Part shown: positions 53,297 to 63,200 of the stretch, one piece after another
How positions within the stretch are numbered: position 1 is the stretch's first letter
Layout: each line of letters starts with the position of its first letter
Assembly (NCBI GenBank): GCA_963575745.1
Contig: CAUYUJ010004703.1
Coordinates: 288,456 to 352,455, forward strand
Reading direction: 5' to 3'
DNA: 64,000 bases
Source of the DNA: Prorocentrum cordatum
Taxonomy: Eukaryota; Sar; Dinophyceae; Prorocentrales; Prorocentraceae
Notes under the pieces: generated by a model
Database searches by the model: none
Seen by the model: only the letters and a program-made list of their open reading frames with translations
What the model was told of the DNA's origin: nothing
Program-made: the position numbers and the translations under genes

Positions 53297-54343
53297 TCAC
53301 CGCGCCGCAGCTGCGGGCCTCCTCCGAGCCCGCCTGCCGCGCGCCGGGCCGCAGAGCTGCATCGCCTCCACTAGTTGGGAGGGCACCTGGGCGAGGCACC
53401 AGTTTCTGAGGAAGCCCATCTCCAGCAGCTCGCAGAAACGCCCTTCCACGAGGTGGCCGAACGCGTACACGCCCTCCGCCCCGTCCTGAAGCTCGCGCAG
53501 AAGAGCCGTCTCCTTCGCGTAGCGCCGCATCGACGACATGACGGCCCAGCGGCCTCTGCGGCACACCCGCTCCATCGATCGCCTCTGCGTCAAAAGGTCG
53601 TAGCTCACTCCGCCATGCCTCATCCTGAACAAGTGGGGGCGCAGGTGGTTGATGCCCAGGGTCGTTGCCGCAAGAAAGAACAGCAGGTTCAGCTGGCCGA
53701 GACTGACTCCCCACAGAGGCGTCGCGACAGGCCCCTTCAGGCGGAGCGCCATGAGGACCGGCACGAGGTACAGGTCGAGATCGAGAGGGATCGACGCGTC
53801 GAACGCCCCCGTCATCCCGCCCTGGCCGCGGTCTGCGGGGCGCAGCAGGAGGCCCCAGAACTGGTACGCGGCGCCCGCGCCGATGGACGGCTGCACGATG
53901 CTGTCTGGCGTCAGCCTCTGTGCCGGGTGGCGCGCGGTGAGGTACTCCGCCAGGATCGAGTCCAACTGGCCCAACGTGCTCCAGTCCAGGTGGCGGTCCG
54001 CACAGTAGCTCACGAACGTGTGTAGCGGCTGCCGGTAAAGGGCTTCTGTGTTCAGTCTCACCGCCTGCTGCTCCAGCAGGCTCATGGCCAACGTGCCGGT
54101 GCGCCCGCCCGCGGCTTTGGCAGCCAGGATCGCGCGGTGTCTCGTCAAGGCCGAAGGGGTGCGCGATCCCTGTCGCGGCATCGCCTCCGCCCTCGTGATC
54201 AGCACGAGCAGGACAGAGAGGGCGACGCAGCCGCCGGCCAGCCGTCCGAGCATCACTAAGATGACGGTGGCCGCTGAACCAACCCAGCTTCCCACGGCTG
54301 AGCGAGTCTGATGGGTTCCTTTCTGAGGCGATCCAGCGTACAC
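53297..54343 (-). CDS. Tyrosine recombinase of the DIRS-type element
   Basis: After a hydrophobic N-terminal stretch, the central part reads QPLHTFVSYCADRHLDWSTL and SIVQPSIGAGAAYQFWGLLL. The catalytic region is NHLRPHLFRMRHGGVSYDLL (HLFR supplies the HxxR box; RHGG is typical of these enzymes) and VCRRGRWAVMSSMRRYAKET, whose tyrosine near 53530 is the expected nucleophile. The enzyme would insert a circular DNA intermediate without a target-site duplication. The frame differs from both RNase H and methyltransferase neighbours, so a polyprotein would need frameshifts, or the copy is damaged. The N-terminal boundary is uncertain. Confidence 0.75.
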   Translation of the reverse strand: MYAGSPQKGTHQTRSAVGSWVGSAATVILVMLGRLAGGCVALSVLLVLITRAEAMPRQGSRTPSALTRHRAILAAKAAGGRTGTLAMSLLEQQAVRLNTEALYRQPLHTFVSYCADRHLDWSTLGQLDSILAEYLTARHPAQRLTPDSIVQPSIGAGAAYQFWGLLLRPADRGQGGMTGAFDASIPLDLDLYLVPVLMALRLKGPVATPLWGVSLGQLNLLFFLAATTLGINHLRPHLFRMRHGGVSYDLLTQRRSMERVCRRGRWAVMSSMRRYAKETALLRELQDGAEGVYAFGHLVEGRFCELLEMGFLRNWCLAQVPSQLVEAMQLCGPARGRRARRRPAAAAR

Positions 54344-56687
54344 AAAGCCTCGAGCCCGTGGCTAACGACAGACAGCACAACTGGTTGAGACATGACCTCA
54401 AGAAACTCGAGCGGGCTCTCCCCTTCGTACAAGAAAGAGCCAAGGGCAAGTTGTCGACTAAGGCCACCATGCGCTTGCCGTGACTGCCCAAGTTACGAAG
54501 AAGGTGCCGATAAGACGTGACTAAGGCCTCGCCCTCAAGGTAAAGAATATTGGCCCCCAGAGACACCGACTGTGCACTGACGCTCTTCCAGGCTTCTTTG
54601 CGTGTAATGTGCCCAGGTACCTCGTCGAGCTCCCAAGGGTCCATGCTGAACCTCAGGGCCTCGGTCTTGTTGTGCTCCACAGGGATGCCCAAGCCCTCAC
54701 CGTGGACGCCCAAGGTGCCGGCCTCCTGGATGTCCTCTGGATTCTTCAACGCGTGGCTCCCCAAGCTGCCCAGGTGCTCCTCAGAGTGTTCCCCGTTACC
54801 GCTGGATCTTGGCATGAGAGGTGGAGAGAGAGAGAGAGAGAGGGCGGATTTTGTCTGTTTTCGCCTGGCCCCTCATCAACGACCAGTTCTCCTGCCTTGA
54901 GCGACCGCAGGCGAGCCTGGCGCCCGCCCTCGACCTTGTAGCGCCACCGCTCCGAGCACCGCCCCACTGCAGCACAAGTAGCAGCAGGCGCCCGCCGTCG
55001 CATGACGCCGAGGCCAAAGGGAGAGGCGTCGCTGGCCGTCATCACGGTGTGCCACTCTGCAGTCAGGTCGCAGGTCAAAATCGGGAGCAGGTCCCTAATG
55101 ATAATGAGCTCCTTGATCACTGACGGCCAGAGCTTGCCGTGCCTCGGGCCGAAGGCGCCGACGTAGCCATAGGAGCTGTGCAGCACGGTGAGCACCTCTC
55201 TGCGGATCATCGACGTCCACGTGATGTGACCAAGCACCGCGCGGAGCATGTGGCCGGAGCACCATCCACGCCTCAACAAACTGGATATCGCAGAATGGAG
55301 TCTCCAAATGTTCCGAGGCTTGATGCGAAGATATCTTCCGCCGCGGAGGCTGAGGCCAAGGAAGTCGGCATCCAGAGCAGCGGGCTCGATCTCGTGCACT
55401 GGAAGTCCGCGCCTCCTGAAGGTGCCCACCAGCCTAGTCATAGTCTCATCCACCAAGGACTTGCAGCCGCCGAAGACGAGGATGTTATCGACGTAGGCGG
55501 CCACCCCCACAACATTCTTCTCAACCACGTTAACCCCTGGATGGCCATCCTGAGCGGTCTGATCCAGAGAGTGGCCGTCGTCCGACAGCACGGTGCGAGC
55601 AGCAGCCTGACAAAGATGCAATGCCCACGAAAAAAACCATAGGAAGCACAATAACCTGGGGCGAGAGAGACACCAACGGGTCGAAGTCGAGGTCCATGAG
55701 GCCGAGCTCCTGAAGCACCCCCGCCAAGATCGGCGGCAAGGTGAACATCACCTCCATGCCCTCAGGGAGCCTCATGTGGTAGAAGGCGCACTCCAGGTCG
55801 CACGTGGACATGTACATGCCTTCGCTCGGCGCCTCGATCGAACTGAAGGCTGAAGCCGAAGGTAGCCGAGTGCTGGGCGCGTCAAGAAACTTGCAGTTGA
55901 CGGCCCTCGTGTCGAAAATGATGCGGAGGGCCCCCGTCTTCTTGGGAACGAAGAAGAGGCCGACGGTGTGCGGCTGACCGGAGTCCGCCGCGAAGTTGAC
56001 CATCTGTCTCTCGTACATCTGAATCAGAAAACGACCGTACGTGCTCACGTCGCGCATCAGGGCGGGATCGCAAAAAGGCCCCTTCGGGCATGCCTCCCTG
56101 GCCAGAGCAGCAGCAGCACGCGGATCTCGAAGCATATGACTCCGCCAACCCTCCAGCCAGACCCTATCCACGGGCGGCACCAGCTCGACGATGCCCACTG
56201 GGGTCCCACCCGCGGCAGGCCATGCGACTCTGTCGCTGACGTAGGGGGTCGACGTCGCGGCGCCAGTACCGTACAGGTTGGCGCAAGAGAGGAGCTCCCG
56301 GAGGGCTCCGTCTTCGGCAGCGCTACCAGACATGAACTCTGACGGCGGGCGCCCAAGCTCGTCGATGCTGTCCGTGATGTGCATGATGGCCTGGCGCTGC
56401 CCCTCGTGAGCCGCAGCTGGAGGCGAGGACCGAGAACCATAGAGCGAATTAAGTGCGTTGACGGCTGAGCGAACCCTCTCATCACGATGAAGGCGATACC
56501 CAGCGCGCCTAGCCGAGCGGCGACTGCCTGGCGCTGAGGGTGGGCCGGCAGCAGCAGCGGGGGACGGCGGCGGGAAGACGTCGCGGTGTCGGAGACTTCC
56601 ACGCGTGCCCGGGCCTGCGGCCGAAGCCGCACTCCTGTCCCAGGGAGAGGCCGGCCCAATTGCCCCCCCCTGGTGCTTCTCAGCCAT
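54280..56687 (-). CDS. Reverse transcriptase / RNase H (ORF2), frameshifted
   Basis: The ATG at 56687 (MAEKHQGG) lies five bases before the Gag stop. RT landmarks: VGLFFVPKKTGALRIIFDTR, MSTCDLECAFYHMRLPEGME (motif A aspartate), VIVLPMVFF then, after a frameshift near 55640, SWALHLCQAA, and GVAAYVDNILVFGG (motif C, YVDN in place of YVDD). RNase H-like sequence follows: TVMTASDASPFGLGVMRR, another frame change near 54800, then KRMVALVDNLPLAL and VRWIASERNPSDSLSRG. The last motif is the usual end of RNase H in DIRS elements. Two frameshifts at least, so this copy is probably not translatable as it stands. Confidence 0.75.
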
Positions 56688-58096
56688 GGCCGTCTGGGGC
56701 TGTGCGGCCGCCCCTCCCGCCGTCTCTGCCTCGTCCGCGGCCGCGGCCGCGCCCTCGACCTCGGCCATCGCTGCCGCGCCCGTCGCCAGAGCTGCCGCCG
56801 GCTGCGAGGAGCCGTTCCTCACGCGCCTTGCGCCGCTCCTTGGCTATGTTGGCCTCGCGTGCCTTCTCGGCGGCCAGCCAGTCCCTCAGAGCAGGGGCTA
56901 CGCACACGTTGCCGCCAGCGTCCAGAGCACCCGACACCAGCGCAGCGTCTGAGCCGAACTCCGAAGACGCCGCGAACCTGTCTCGGTACAGTTCCTCCTG
57001 CGTCTGGAGGGTCCGCCCGACCAACTCCATGGCCGCAATGTTGGTCACGTGGAGCTGATCGTAGACCACGCCCAGCTCCAGGAGGCGGCAGCACAGCAAG
57101 TGGGCGTCGACTCCAGGATCGTCCGCCTCCAGGTACCCCTCCGAAACCCACTTCGTGTGCCTGCCAAGGGGCGTTCCCCCATTGCGGCATATGAAGCTCA
57201 GCACCCATAGCAGCGTGCGAGGTCCCTTGAGAGGCCAATCGCCCCATGGCAGTTCGTGAAGGCGAACCGCTGCAGCTCGGAAGTCCACATATCTCACCCC
57301 CTGCGCGTCGAAGGCAACCGACTGAATCCGAGCATCGCCTCCTGGAGCGCCAGCGATGGCGGCCAGAGCTGCGGCCACGCCACCAGGACCAGGGCCACCA
57401 CCTGCCGCAGGCGCGGGGGCGGCGGCAGGCCCAGGGGCCGGCACGGCCACGGCGGCGCCGCCAGGCAAAGGGCACGACAGCTGGAGCTCCTCCTGCCGCA
57501 GGCGCAGGTGCGGCCGCCACTGGCACAAGGGCGGCTGCGCCAGCTGGCGCGGCTGCTGGGCCGCCTCCGAGGGCTGCCGCTCGCCCTGCCAGGCCGCCCA
57601 GAGCCCCAGGAGCGCCGCCGGCCTCGCCCGCAGCGGGGGCCCCCGCAGGCCCAGCGCCAGCCGGAGCGCCTACCGCGGCCGCGATGTCACGCCCTGCCGT
57701 GTTCAGCGCGATCGGCGGCCCAGCGCCCAGCCCAAGAGTGCCTCGAACAGAGGCGGCACCCGTCGCGACTTCTCCAGGAAGAGGGAGACCACGGAATCGA
57801 TAGACCTGACCCCCAGCTGCGGCGGCAGCCACGGCGCCGGCTGCGGCGCCAGCGGGAATCGCGTACTCCCTGATGTCCGCCCCGTTCTGCATGATGGCCT
57901 CCACGTAGGCGTGCCCATCTGGAGTCAAGACCCCTGTCCCGAAGGGCGGCACCGTCTGAAACGCCAGGACCAGGCGCTCGTGCCAGATCCGGCCACCTCC
58001 CACGCGATACAGCACCAGGATGAAATCGCCCTCGTCGAGTCCGTCCAGAGCCAAAGGGTGCCCACTGGCCGCCGCGGCGGCTGCAGAGCTGGCCAT
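56680..58096 (-). CDS. Gag-like ORF1 with one frameshift
   Basis: The ATG at 58096 overlaps the stop of ORF0 (TGATG). The N-terminal half reads FILVLYRVGGGRIWHERLVL and QVYRFRGLPLPGEVATGAAS, then an Ala/Pro/Gly-rich linker. After a frame change near 57480 comes IQSVAFDAQGVRYVDFRAAA, DWPLKGPRTLLWVLSFICRN, YDQLHVTNIAAMELVGRTLQ and a basic GRGRGRGRGRG tail ending at 56680. The second half matches in type the nucleocapsid-like ORF of dinoflagellate DIRS elements; the basic tail would bind RNA. Confidence 0.65.
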
Positions 58097-58473
58097 CACG
58101 AGGCACAGGCCCGCGCTCTGACTGCAGCCGCCTGCGCTCTAGCCTCCTCCTCCCCCAAGGAGGGCTGAGGCGGGAGGCCAGCGGTCGGCTGCCAGGAGCC
58201 CAGCCACCTCGCGGCCAGGAGCCCCCCAGCAAAGCCAGTCACGCCAGCGAGAGCCACCGCTGACAGCGCCCACCCTGGGGACCCGCCTGGGCAGTCCACG
58301 CGCGCCGCCTCCTGGCCAGGGGCGCGCGTGAGGGCCGGAGCGCACGTGCAGGCTGGGCACTCACCGCGGGCTGCCCACAGCAGCGCGGCCTGCCCAGCGC
58401 CGTGCACCGCCTCGCCCGCCAACCATGCGGCGAAGGCCATCGAAGTGCCGTCGGCTTGCGCTTTGAGCCCCAT
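58096..58473 (-). CDS. Small cysteine-rich, single-TM ORF0 of the retroelement
   Basis: An ATG at 58473, inside repeat A1, gives 125 codons. RGECPACTCAPALTR is followed by one hydrophobic helix (WALSAVALAGVTGFAGGLLA) and a charged tail, stop TGA at 58098-58096. The frame can be extended upstream to 58560 only with a non-ATG start. No function is known to me; similar Cys-plus-TM leaders precede Gag in related dinoflagellate elements. Confidence 0.55.
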   Translation of the reverse strand: MGLKAQADGTSMAFAAWLAGEAVHGAGQAALLWAARGECPACTCAPALTRAPGQEAARVDCPGGSPGWALSAVALAGVTGFAGGLLAARWLGSWQPTAGLPPQPSLGEEEARAQAAAVRARACAS

Positions 58474-58556
58474 GCCAGCGGGGCAGGCCGCAGCGGGGCA
58501 GGCACAGACGAATGCGGCGCTCTTCTCACCTGGCTCCGCTTCACGTTCAAAATGGA
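58461..58556 (-). repeat. Split direct repeat A1 (5' terminal)
   Basis: Matches A2 at 52077-52163. It contains an extra 15-bp tandem unit (GCCGCAGCGGGGCAG) absent from A2. It is the 5' end of the element and probably carries the promoter. Confidence 0.85.
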
Positions 58557-58557
58557 C

Positions 58558-58615
58558 CAATATATATTATATCTCTATATATATATATTATATATTATAT
58601 ATATATGTATATAGA
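58558..58615. repeat. (TA)n microsatellite at the retroelement end
   Basis: TATATATTATATCTCTATAT and similar for about 55 bp, beginning within two bases of the A1 boundary. Confidence 0.95.
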
Positions 58616-58619
58616 CTTG

Positions 58620-58792
58620 GGCAAGTTTACTTGCATGGACGGGGGGTGGGGGGGGGACTGAACCTGAAGCAAGCCCAGGGGGGGGCGCGGAAATCACGCA
58701 AGTCGAAAGGCACTTGCACGCGAGCATTCGCTTGATGAGGGGCGAGGGGGGGGGGGGTGGGGGGGGGCCAGCGCCGCGCAAGTAAATTTGCC
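58620..58792. repeat. Inverted-repeat element with palindromic ends and G tracts
   Basis: GGCAAGTTTACTTGC (58620-58634) is inverted as GCAAGTAAATTTGCC (58778-58792); each end is itself nearly palindromic (GCAAGT/ACTTGC). The interior carries several G runs of 7-13, which could form G-quadruplexes. Confidence 0.65.
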
Positions 58793-58799
58793 AGAATCC

Positions 58800-59500
58800 T
58801 TTTTTCTCAAGGAGGAGGAGCTCGACATCCCCACTGTGCGCACCACTGGCTGCAGCGTCCTCCGGGGCAACTTCTCGCCCGCTGCAGATCCTTCGGCGCG
58901 CCCAGCGGGCTTTCGGACTACCGCTAGCCCTGCGTCGTCGCACCCGGCAGGAAGTAGTCCCATTCGAAACGCGCGACCTCCCGCCACTGATGGAAGCCCG
59001 TCTGGGCCCACGCTCAGTCCGGCATGTAGCACTTTCGAAATACCACGATCGGCAGATCTGGCATCTTGAGCCTTGCTCCGCTGGCCCTCGTGCGCCCCAG
59101 GTGTGACCGCCAGCCCTCCGTCCACGAAAGCGAGGCGCTGCGGCGGGGGCCAGCTGCGGTCGCGTCAGCGCAGCATCGCCCACACTTTGACGAGGCGAAG
59201 CCAGGCCACCCCGCGCTGGTACGGCGCGAACCCGTCGTCCAGGACTGGCCGTTCCAAAGCCCCGGTCAATGCGCTGGGGAAACGTGCTGCCCTTGTCGGC
59301 GGTCCATTGTCCACGCCGAGGAGCATCTCCATTGTCGCGACGACCTGCTCCCCTTCTGGCCGAGCGGAGAATCTATTGCTCGAATCGACGCCCGCGACCC
59401 GCTCCGTCCAGACCAATGCGCCTACGGTCCGGTTGGCTTGTGTACCATTGCCATCGGCCCACACGGTTCAGCCGCCCTGGCGCGCACGTAGCCGATGAAG
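58800..59500 (-). pseudogene. Degenerate recombinase/retroelement-like fragment
   Basis: A minus frame at 59165-59464 reads YQRGVAWLRLVKVWAML. Other frames downstream read LKMPDLPIVVFRKCYMPD and HQWREVARFEWDYFLPGA. The order resembles a retroelement-associated ORF widespread in dinoflagellates (LVKVW, then a vPVFVS-type segment, then DYFLPLP). Stops and frame changes between the pieces mean it is not functional. Assignment is from pattern memory and needs a search. Confidence 0.4.
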
Positions 59501-61010
59501 TGAACAACGATCGCGACCAGGTAACGGCACCCCGTGCGCGCGCAAGGGCCACCCGCGCACCGTCTCCATGGCTAACACGTGCGACCTCACAATGTTGACG
59601 CGCGTGCGGCCCGTGATGCCGTCTTTCGCTCGCTCGGGGCCACCTGCGCCGTATCGAAAGAGGGCGCCCCCATCTCTTCCAGCAGTGCGAACAAGCGAAG
59701 TTTCCACCGAAATCACTCCTGAACCTCGAGCCTGTGTCGGTTTTCCGCGGCCGCGCGGCACTTCCGCGCGAAGCGGGCCACCACTATCGCACATGCCCCT
59801 GGCCGCGGCGGGGTCTCGGCTGTACATCGGTCGTCCGTTCGGCGGAGGCATGCTGCGGCGCCCTCGAGCATGGCCCGAACGTGGCAGCCGTGGCACGCCG
59901 TCAAGCGTTTCAGAACGGGTTCCTCAATCACGGCCAGATCCACGAGTTCCCTAAGTGGCTGCCGCGCCTCATCCACGCGAAGGTCCGCGGACTCCGTCAC
60001 CTTCACGACTGTCCCCCCGAACTCGGCCTCCTCCGCCTGCAGTGCGACGTGCAGGCTGATGAGGCCGTGCTCGTGCAGCACGTGGCTGACCCACCGCCGC
60101 GCGGCATCGAGGGCGCAGGGCCCAGGAGCCAGCCAACCGTTGCCCGAAATCGGCCGAGCGCCGGTGCCTAAATGGCCACAGGCATCGGGCAGAAGGAGAG
60201 GATACACATTCGTGTTGGCACACGGGGGCTTGTGTGCTGTGCTTCCCTTGTGTATCCGCGCCGAGCTGACTGACTTCGGAAGACCGCCAGAAACACCCGG
60301 GAAAGATGGCGCCGTGAAGCCCCCACAACAGCCGCGAAAGAGATCCAGGGTGCCCTTTTCATGGGCTGCGAGCTATCACTCAGCACGTGGCCCTCCTGGG
60401 GCGCACCTCCCTCGAACGGGCGCGCTCGAAATGCAGCAGAGGGGGTCTCCTGGGATGCACCATTGCCTGGGCCAAGGGCACAGGTCTCGAGCAGGCACAT
60501 ACGGAATTCATATGGAGAGGTCCTGTGATACACCATCATCCGAACCTGGGGCGCGCCATCCTCGAGCGGTCAAAGAGGGGATGCGAATCAGGCAACCTAG
60601 CTCCGATCTCAGAACTGGCAGATGGAAACCGCTCAATGAGAAATTCTGCCGTGCGTATTGTGTTTGGCATTTCTTAGCACTCTGTAGCGCACCTCTATCG
60701 CAGGGACTCACGAAAGGCCTGCAAGAGGCCAAAGTTTCTCACGCCCTGCTCAGCCAAGCACCCCTGTTTGACTCAAGGCGTGGTCCGAGTACGAGGCCAC
60801 GATTGAGCACGCAGTTTGGTAGGCAGCTGCCGGAGGGGTGAAGGCCCGCCGCCCCCTCTACACCACACACACCTCGCCCTGCGGTGGCTGCCCCCTCGGG
60901 GCAGGGTGCCCGTTTCGGCTAGCCTGCCGACAGGGCCGAAACAGCCGCGGACGCGCGCGGACGAGCCGATCGCGGCGACGATCGTGATGGATAATGGTGA
61001 TGCGGAGCCT
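59501..61010. other. Unassigned; partly coding-like
   Basis: A minus frame (59713-60207) reads ISLHVALQAEEAEFGGTVVK and ADLRVDEARQPLRELVDLAV, which looks protein-like and may be the upstream part of the degenerate element at 58.8-59.5 kb. The remainder to 61010 shows nothing recognisable. Confidence 0.35.
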
Positions 61011-61014
61011 ACTG

Positions 61015-61154
61015 TTAGGTCGGGCGAGTCCGTCTACAGGCGGATTTTCGACGACAAACAAAGAACACATAAAAAATGCTAACACAATAGTCCCCCGGCT
61101 ATTTTTGGACTACTCTTTCAATACTCCTCCTGTTGAAGGACAGGCCGGACCTAA
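61015..61154. mobile_element. Family E short TIR element, complete
   Basis: The left end TTAGGTCGGGCGAGTCCGTC, TACAGGCGGATTTT and the right end ACTCCTCCTGTTGAAGGACA, GGCCGGACCTAAG form imperfect inverted repeats of about 30 bp. 140 bp, non-coding. Confidence 0.75.
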
Positions 61155-61239
61155 GCCTACTAGGCCACGGAGGACCCGTCAGGGAGGGGGGGGGGCGACG
61201 CCGGGGCGGTGGCACGCCTCAGCGTCGTCGGGCACTGGG

Positions 61240-61403
61240 TTAGGTCGGGCACGTCCCCCTACAGGCGGATTTTGGACGACTACTTAAAAAAACCAAAACA
61301 TACTATAACAAAACAGTCCACAAAATACTCACGAAATCGTCCCCAGCATTGTTTTACAATTTTCGAATATTCCCCCTGCTGTAGAGAGACAGGCCCGACT
61401 TAA
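61240..61403. mobile_element. Family E short TIR element, complete
   Basis: The left end TTAGGTCGGGCACGTCCCCC, TACAGGCGGATTTTGG and the right end TTCCCCCTGCTGTAGAGAGA, CAGGCCCGACTTAA are inverted. The body is AT-rich (AAAACATACTATAACAAAAC). Ends in TTA(A), as in the other copies. Confidence 0.8.
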
Positions 61404-61544
61404 CACTGGGTGTCGCTCGGGCGTGTGATCGCCCGGGGGCCGGCTCACCCCGTGGGGTCTCTGCTCTTCCTCTGACGCTCGGGAGCTCCGACGACGCGCT
61501 CATCTCGCAGCGTAGACCCCCGGCGATCTGGGCCCCTTTTTAGG

Positions 61545-62330
61545 AAGCAGCTGCTGGGAGGTCTTCGTCGGGAAGATTGAAGGAGGATTAAGCCCCATTG
61601 CGGGGCTATTACGCCAGAGTGGGCTTCGGATGAAGCGGGATTCAGCCAAATTAAGCAAGATTACGCGGGATAAGGCCGGCCGGATTCATCGGGATTAAGC
61701 CCGATTGAGCCGGATTAAGCCGGATTTCGGACCAGGGCTAAATCGGAATTTCAGCTCCCAGGAGTTGCACCCGAACCTTGGGAACCAATTGTTCATCCTG
61801 AGTCGTGCTTGAAAGGTCCCTGGGCTCGGCGATGGCCCCTGAACTCGACCACTGACAAACACAAACTCCCCGTTTGGGAAGCGGTGGGGGAACAGGGAAC
61901 CGCCAAGCGCTGCTGTTTCCGATCCCATGCAAGGCGACCTGAGCCCCCCCCCATGTGCCCCTTGAGATCCTTCAGCTCGGCGATCTGGCCTTTGGAGCGT
62001 CTCCATGGCGACTGGGGAGGCGAGGATTATTGAACCGATGGACTTCGGTATGCCAGGACACCGAAATACATCAGTTCGGTAATCCTCGCCTCCCCAGTCG
62101 CCATGGAGACGCTCCAAAGGCCAGGTCTCCGAACTGAAGGATCTCTAGGGAAACCAAAAGGTACCAATACCGCTACTCCCCGGACCTCTACCGGGGTGCG
62201 TTCTGACCAGGATATCGAGGCGAATCCAGCGGTGACGACGAGGCCTCCTTTGGAGGCCCAAAAAAGGGAAACGAGGAAAGGGTAGAGGTATGGGTACCTT
62301 TTCCTCCTCTGAATCTCAAGGTGCGTACCC
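61545..62330 (+). repeat. Dispersed repeat family F, copy 3, split by an insertion
   Basis: Left portion 61545-61772 (GCAGCTGCTGGGAGGTCTTC, GGGGCTATTACGCCAGAGTG, CGGGATTAAG units, TTCGGACCAGGGC) and right portion 62156-62330 (AAAGGTACCAATACCGCTAC, GGGTGCGTTCTGACCAG, TTTTCCTCCTCTGA) are contiguous in copy 2 at 13678-14060. The intervening 383 bp is an insertion containing a long palindrome. Confidence 0.7.
61964..62145. repeat. Long palindrome: 74-bp arms, 34-nt loop
   Basis: GAGATCCTTCAGCTCGG to GAGGATTATTGAACCGATG (61964-62037) is inverted at 62072-62145 with about six mismatches; the core TGGCCTTTGGAGCGTCTCCA plus TGGCGACTGGGGAGGCGAGG is perfect. The loop holds a second small stem (TTCGGT / ACCGAA). 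It can extrude as a cruciform and looks like a foldback transposon. Confidence 0.9.
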
Positions 62331-62640
62331 CAAGAGACCCCTATAGGAGCCCCTCTCAAGCCGAAGGCCCTCTCCGGTCTTCGCCCCTTCATACGCTCCC
62401 AAACGGGCACGGCGCGCGGCTCGCGGCGGGGACCTCGTGCTCAGGGCGCGGCACCCGTGGAGAAGCGCAATCGCTGGCCCAGACATTCAAGGAGCTCGCC
62501 GTCGCTCGGACGTCCGTTCCCGGTGCAATTTTCGGTTCCGTGCGCTCTCATTTCCCCCACATCCTAACTGGGGTTCTGATTCCCCACATCCTAAGTGGGG
62601 ATTTTATTTTCTCTGGACGGCCGCGGGCCACTCACACCCA
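62331..62640. other. No recognisable gene
   Basis: Contains GTCGCTCGGACGTCCGTTCC (about 62500), also found near 37054, and a duplicated CCCCACATCCTAACTGGGG / CCCCACATCCTAAGTGGGG (about 62557-62602). Confidence 0.5.
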
Positions 62641-62700
62641 CACCCAGTCACACACTCACACACTCACCCACACACACACACAATCATCATCATGATCATG

Positions 62701-62779
<79 letters not shown>

Positions 62780-63121
62780 CTCATCCTCATCCTCATCCTC
62801 ATCCTCCTCCTCCTCATCTCATCATCATTTCATTCTCATCACCATCATCATCATCATCATTCCGCCCATGCTTTCCAGATCCTCCTCATCCTCATCCTCA
62901 TCCTCACATCCTCATTCCTCATTCTCAATCCTCATCCTTCATCCTCAATCCTCATCCTATCCCTCTCCTCATCCTCATCCTTCATCCCTCATCCTCATCT
63001 CATCCTCATCCTCATTCCTTAATCCTATCCTCATCCTATCCTCATCTCATCCTCATCCTCCTCATCTTCCCCTCCTCCTCCGCCTCCTCCTCCTTCCTCC
63101 TCCTCCTTCCCTCCTCCTCCC

Positions 63122-63196
<75 letters not shown>
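62640..63196. repeat. CA, ATC, TCATCC and TCC microsatellite complex
   Basis: CACACCCA-type repeats (62640-62680), ATC (62690-62780), TCATCC with indels (62781-63060), TCC (63060-63120), ATC (63122-63196). Frames read poly-His, poly-Ser, poly-Ile or poly-Asp. Confidence 0.97.
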
Positions 63197-63197
<1 letters not shown>

Positions 63198-63200
63198 CTG

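Larger units (their letters stand above)
51911..58556 (-). mobile_element. DIRS/PAT-type retroelement with split direct repeats
   Basis: Read on minus the order is A1 (58556-58461), open frames, B1 (52384-52287), A2 (52163-52077), B2 (52008-51911). B1 and B2 are 98 bp and differ at one base. A1 and A2 share TTTGAGCCCCATGCCAGCGG and GCACAGACGAATGCGGCGCT. The arrangement A1-ORFs-B1-A2-B2 is the split-direct-repeat structure of PAT/Ngaro-like DIRS retroelements, which integrate by tyrosine recombinase and not by an integrase. The frames encode a small membrane ORF, Gag-like protein, reverse transcriptase/RNase H, tyrosine recombinase and a methyltransferase-like domain. Several frameshifts of both signs mark it as inactive or contain assembly errors. 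The left (A1) end abuts a TA microsatellite. Confidence 0.85.

Noticed and set aside
59055-59080. Second spliced-leader relic (CTTGAGCC at 59066)
   Set aside because: Identity stops after eight bases; the rest does not match the leader.
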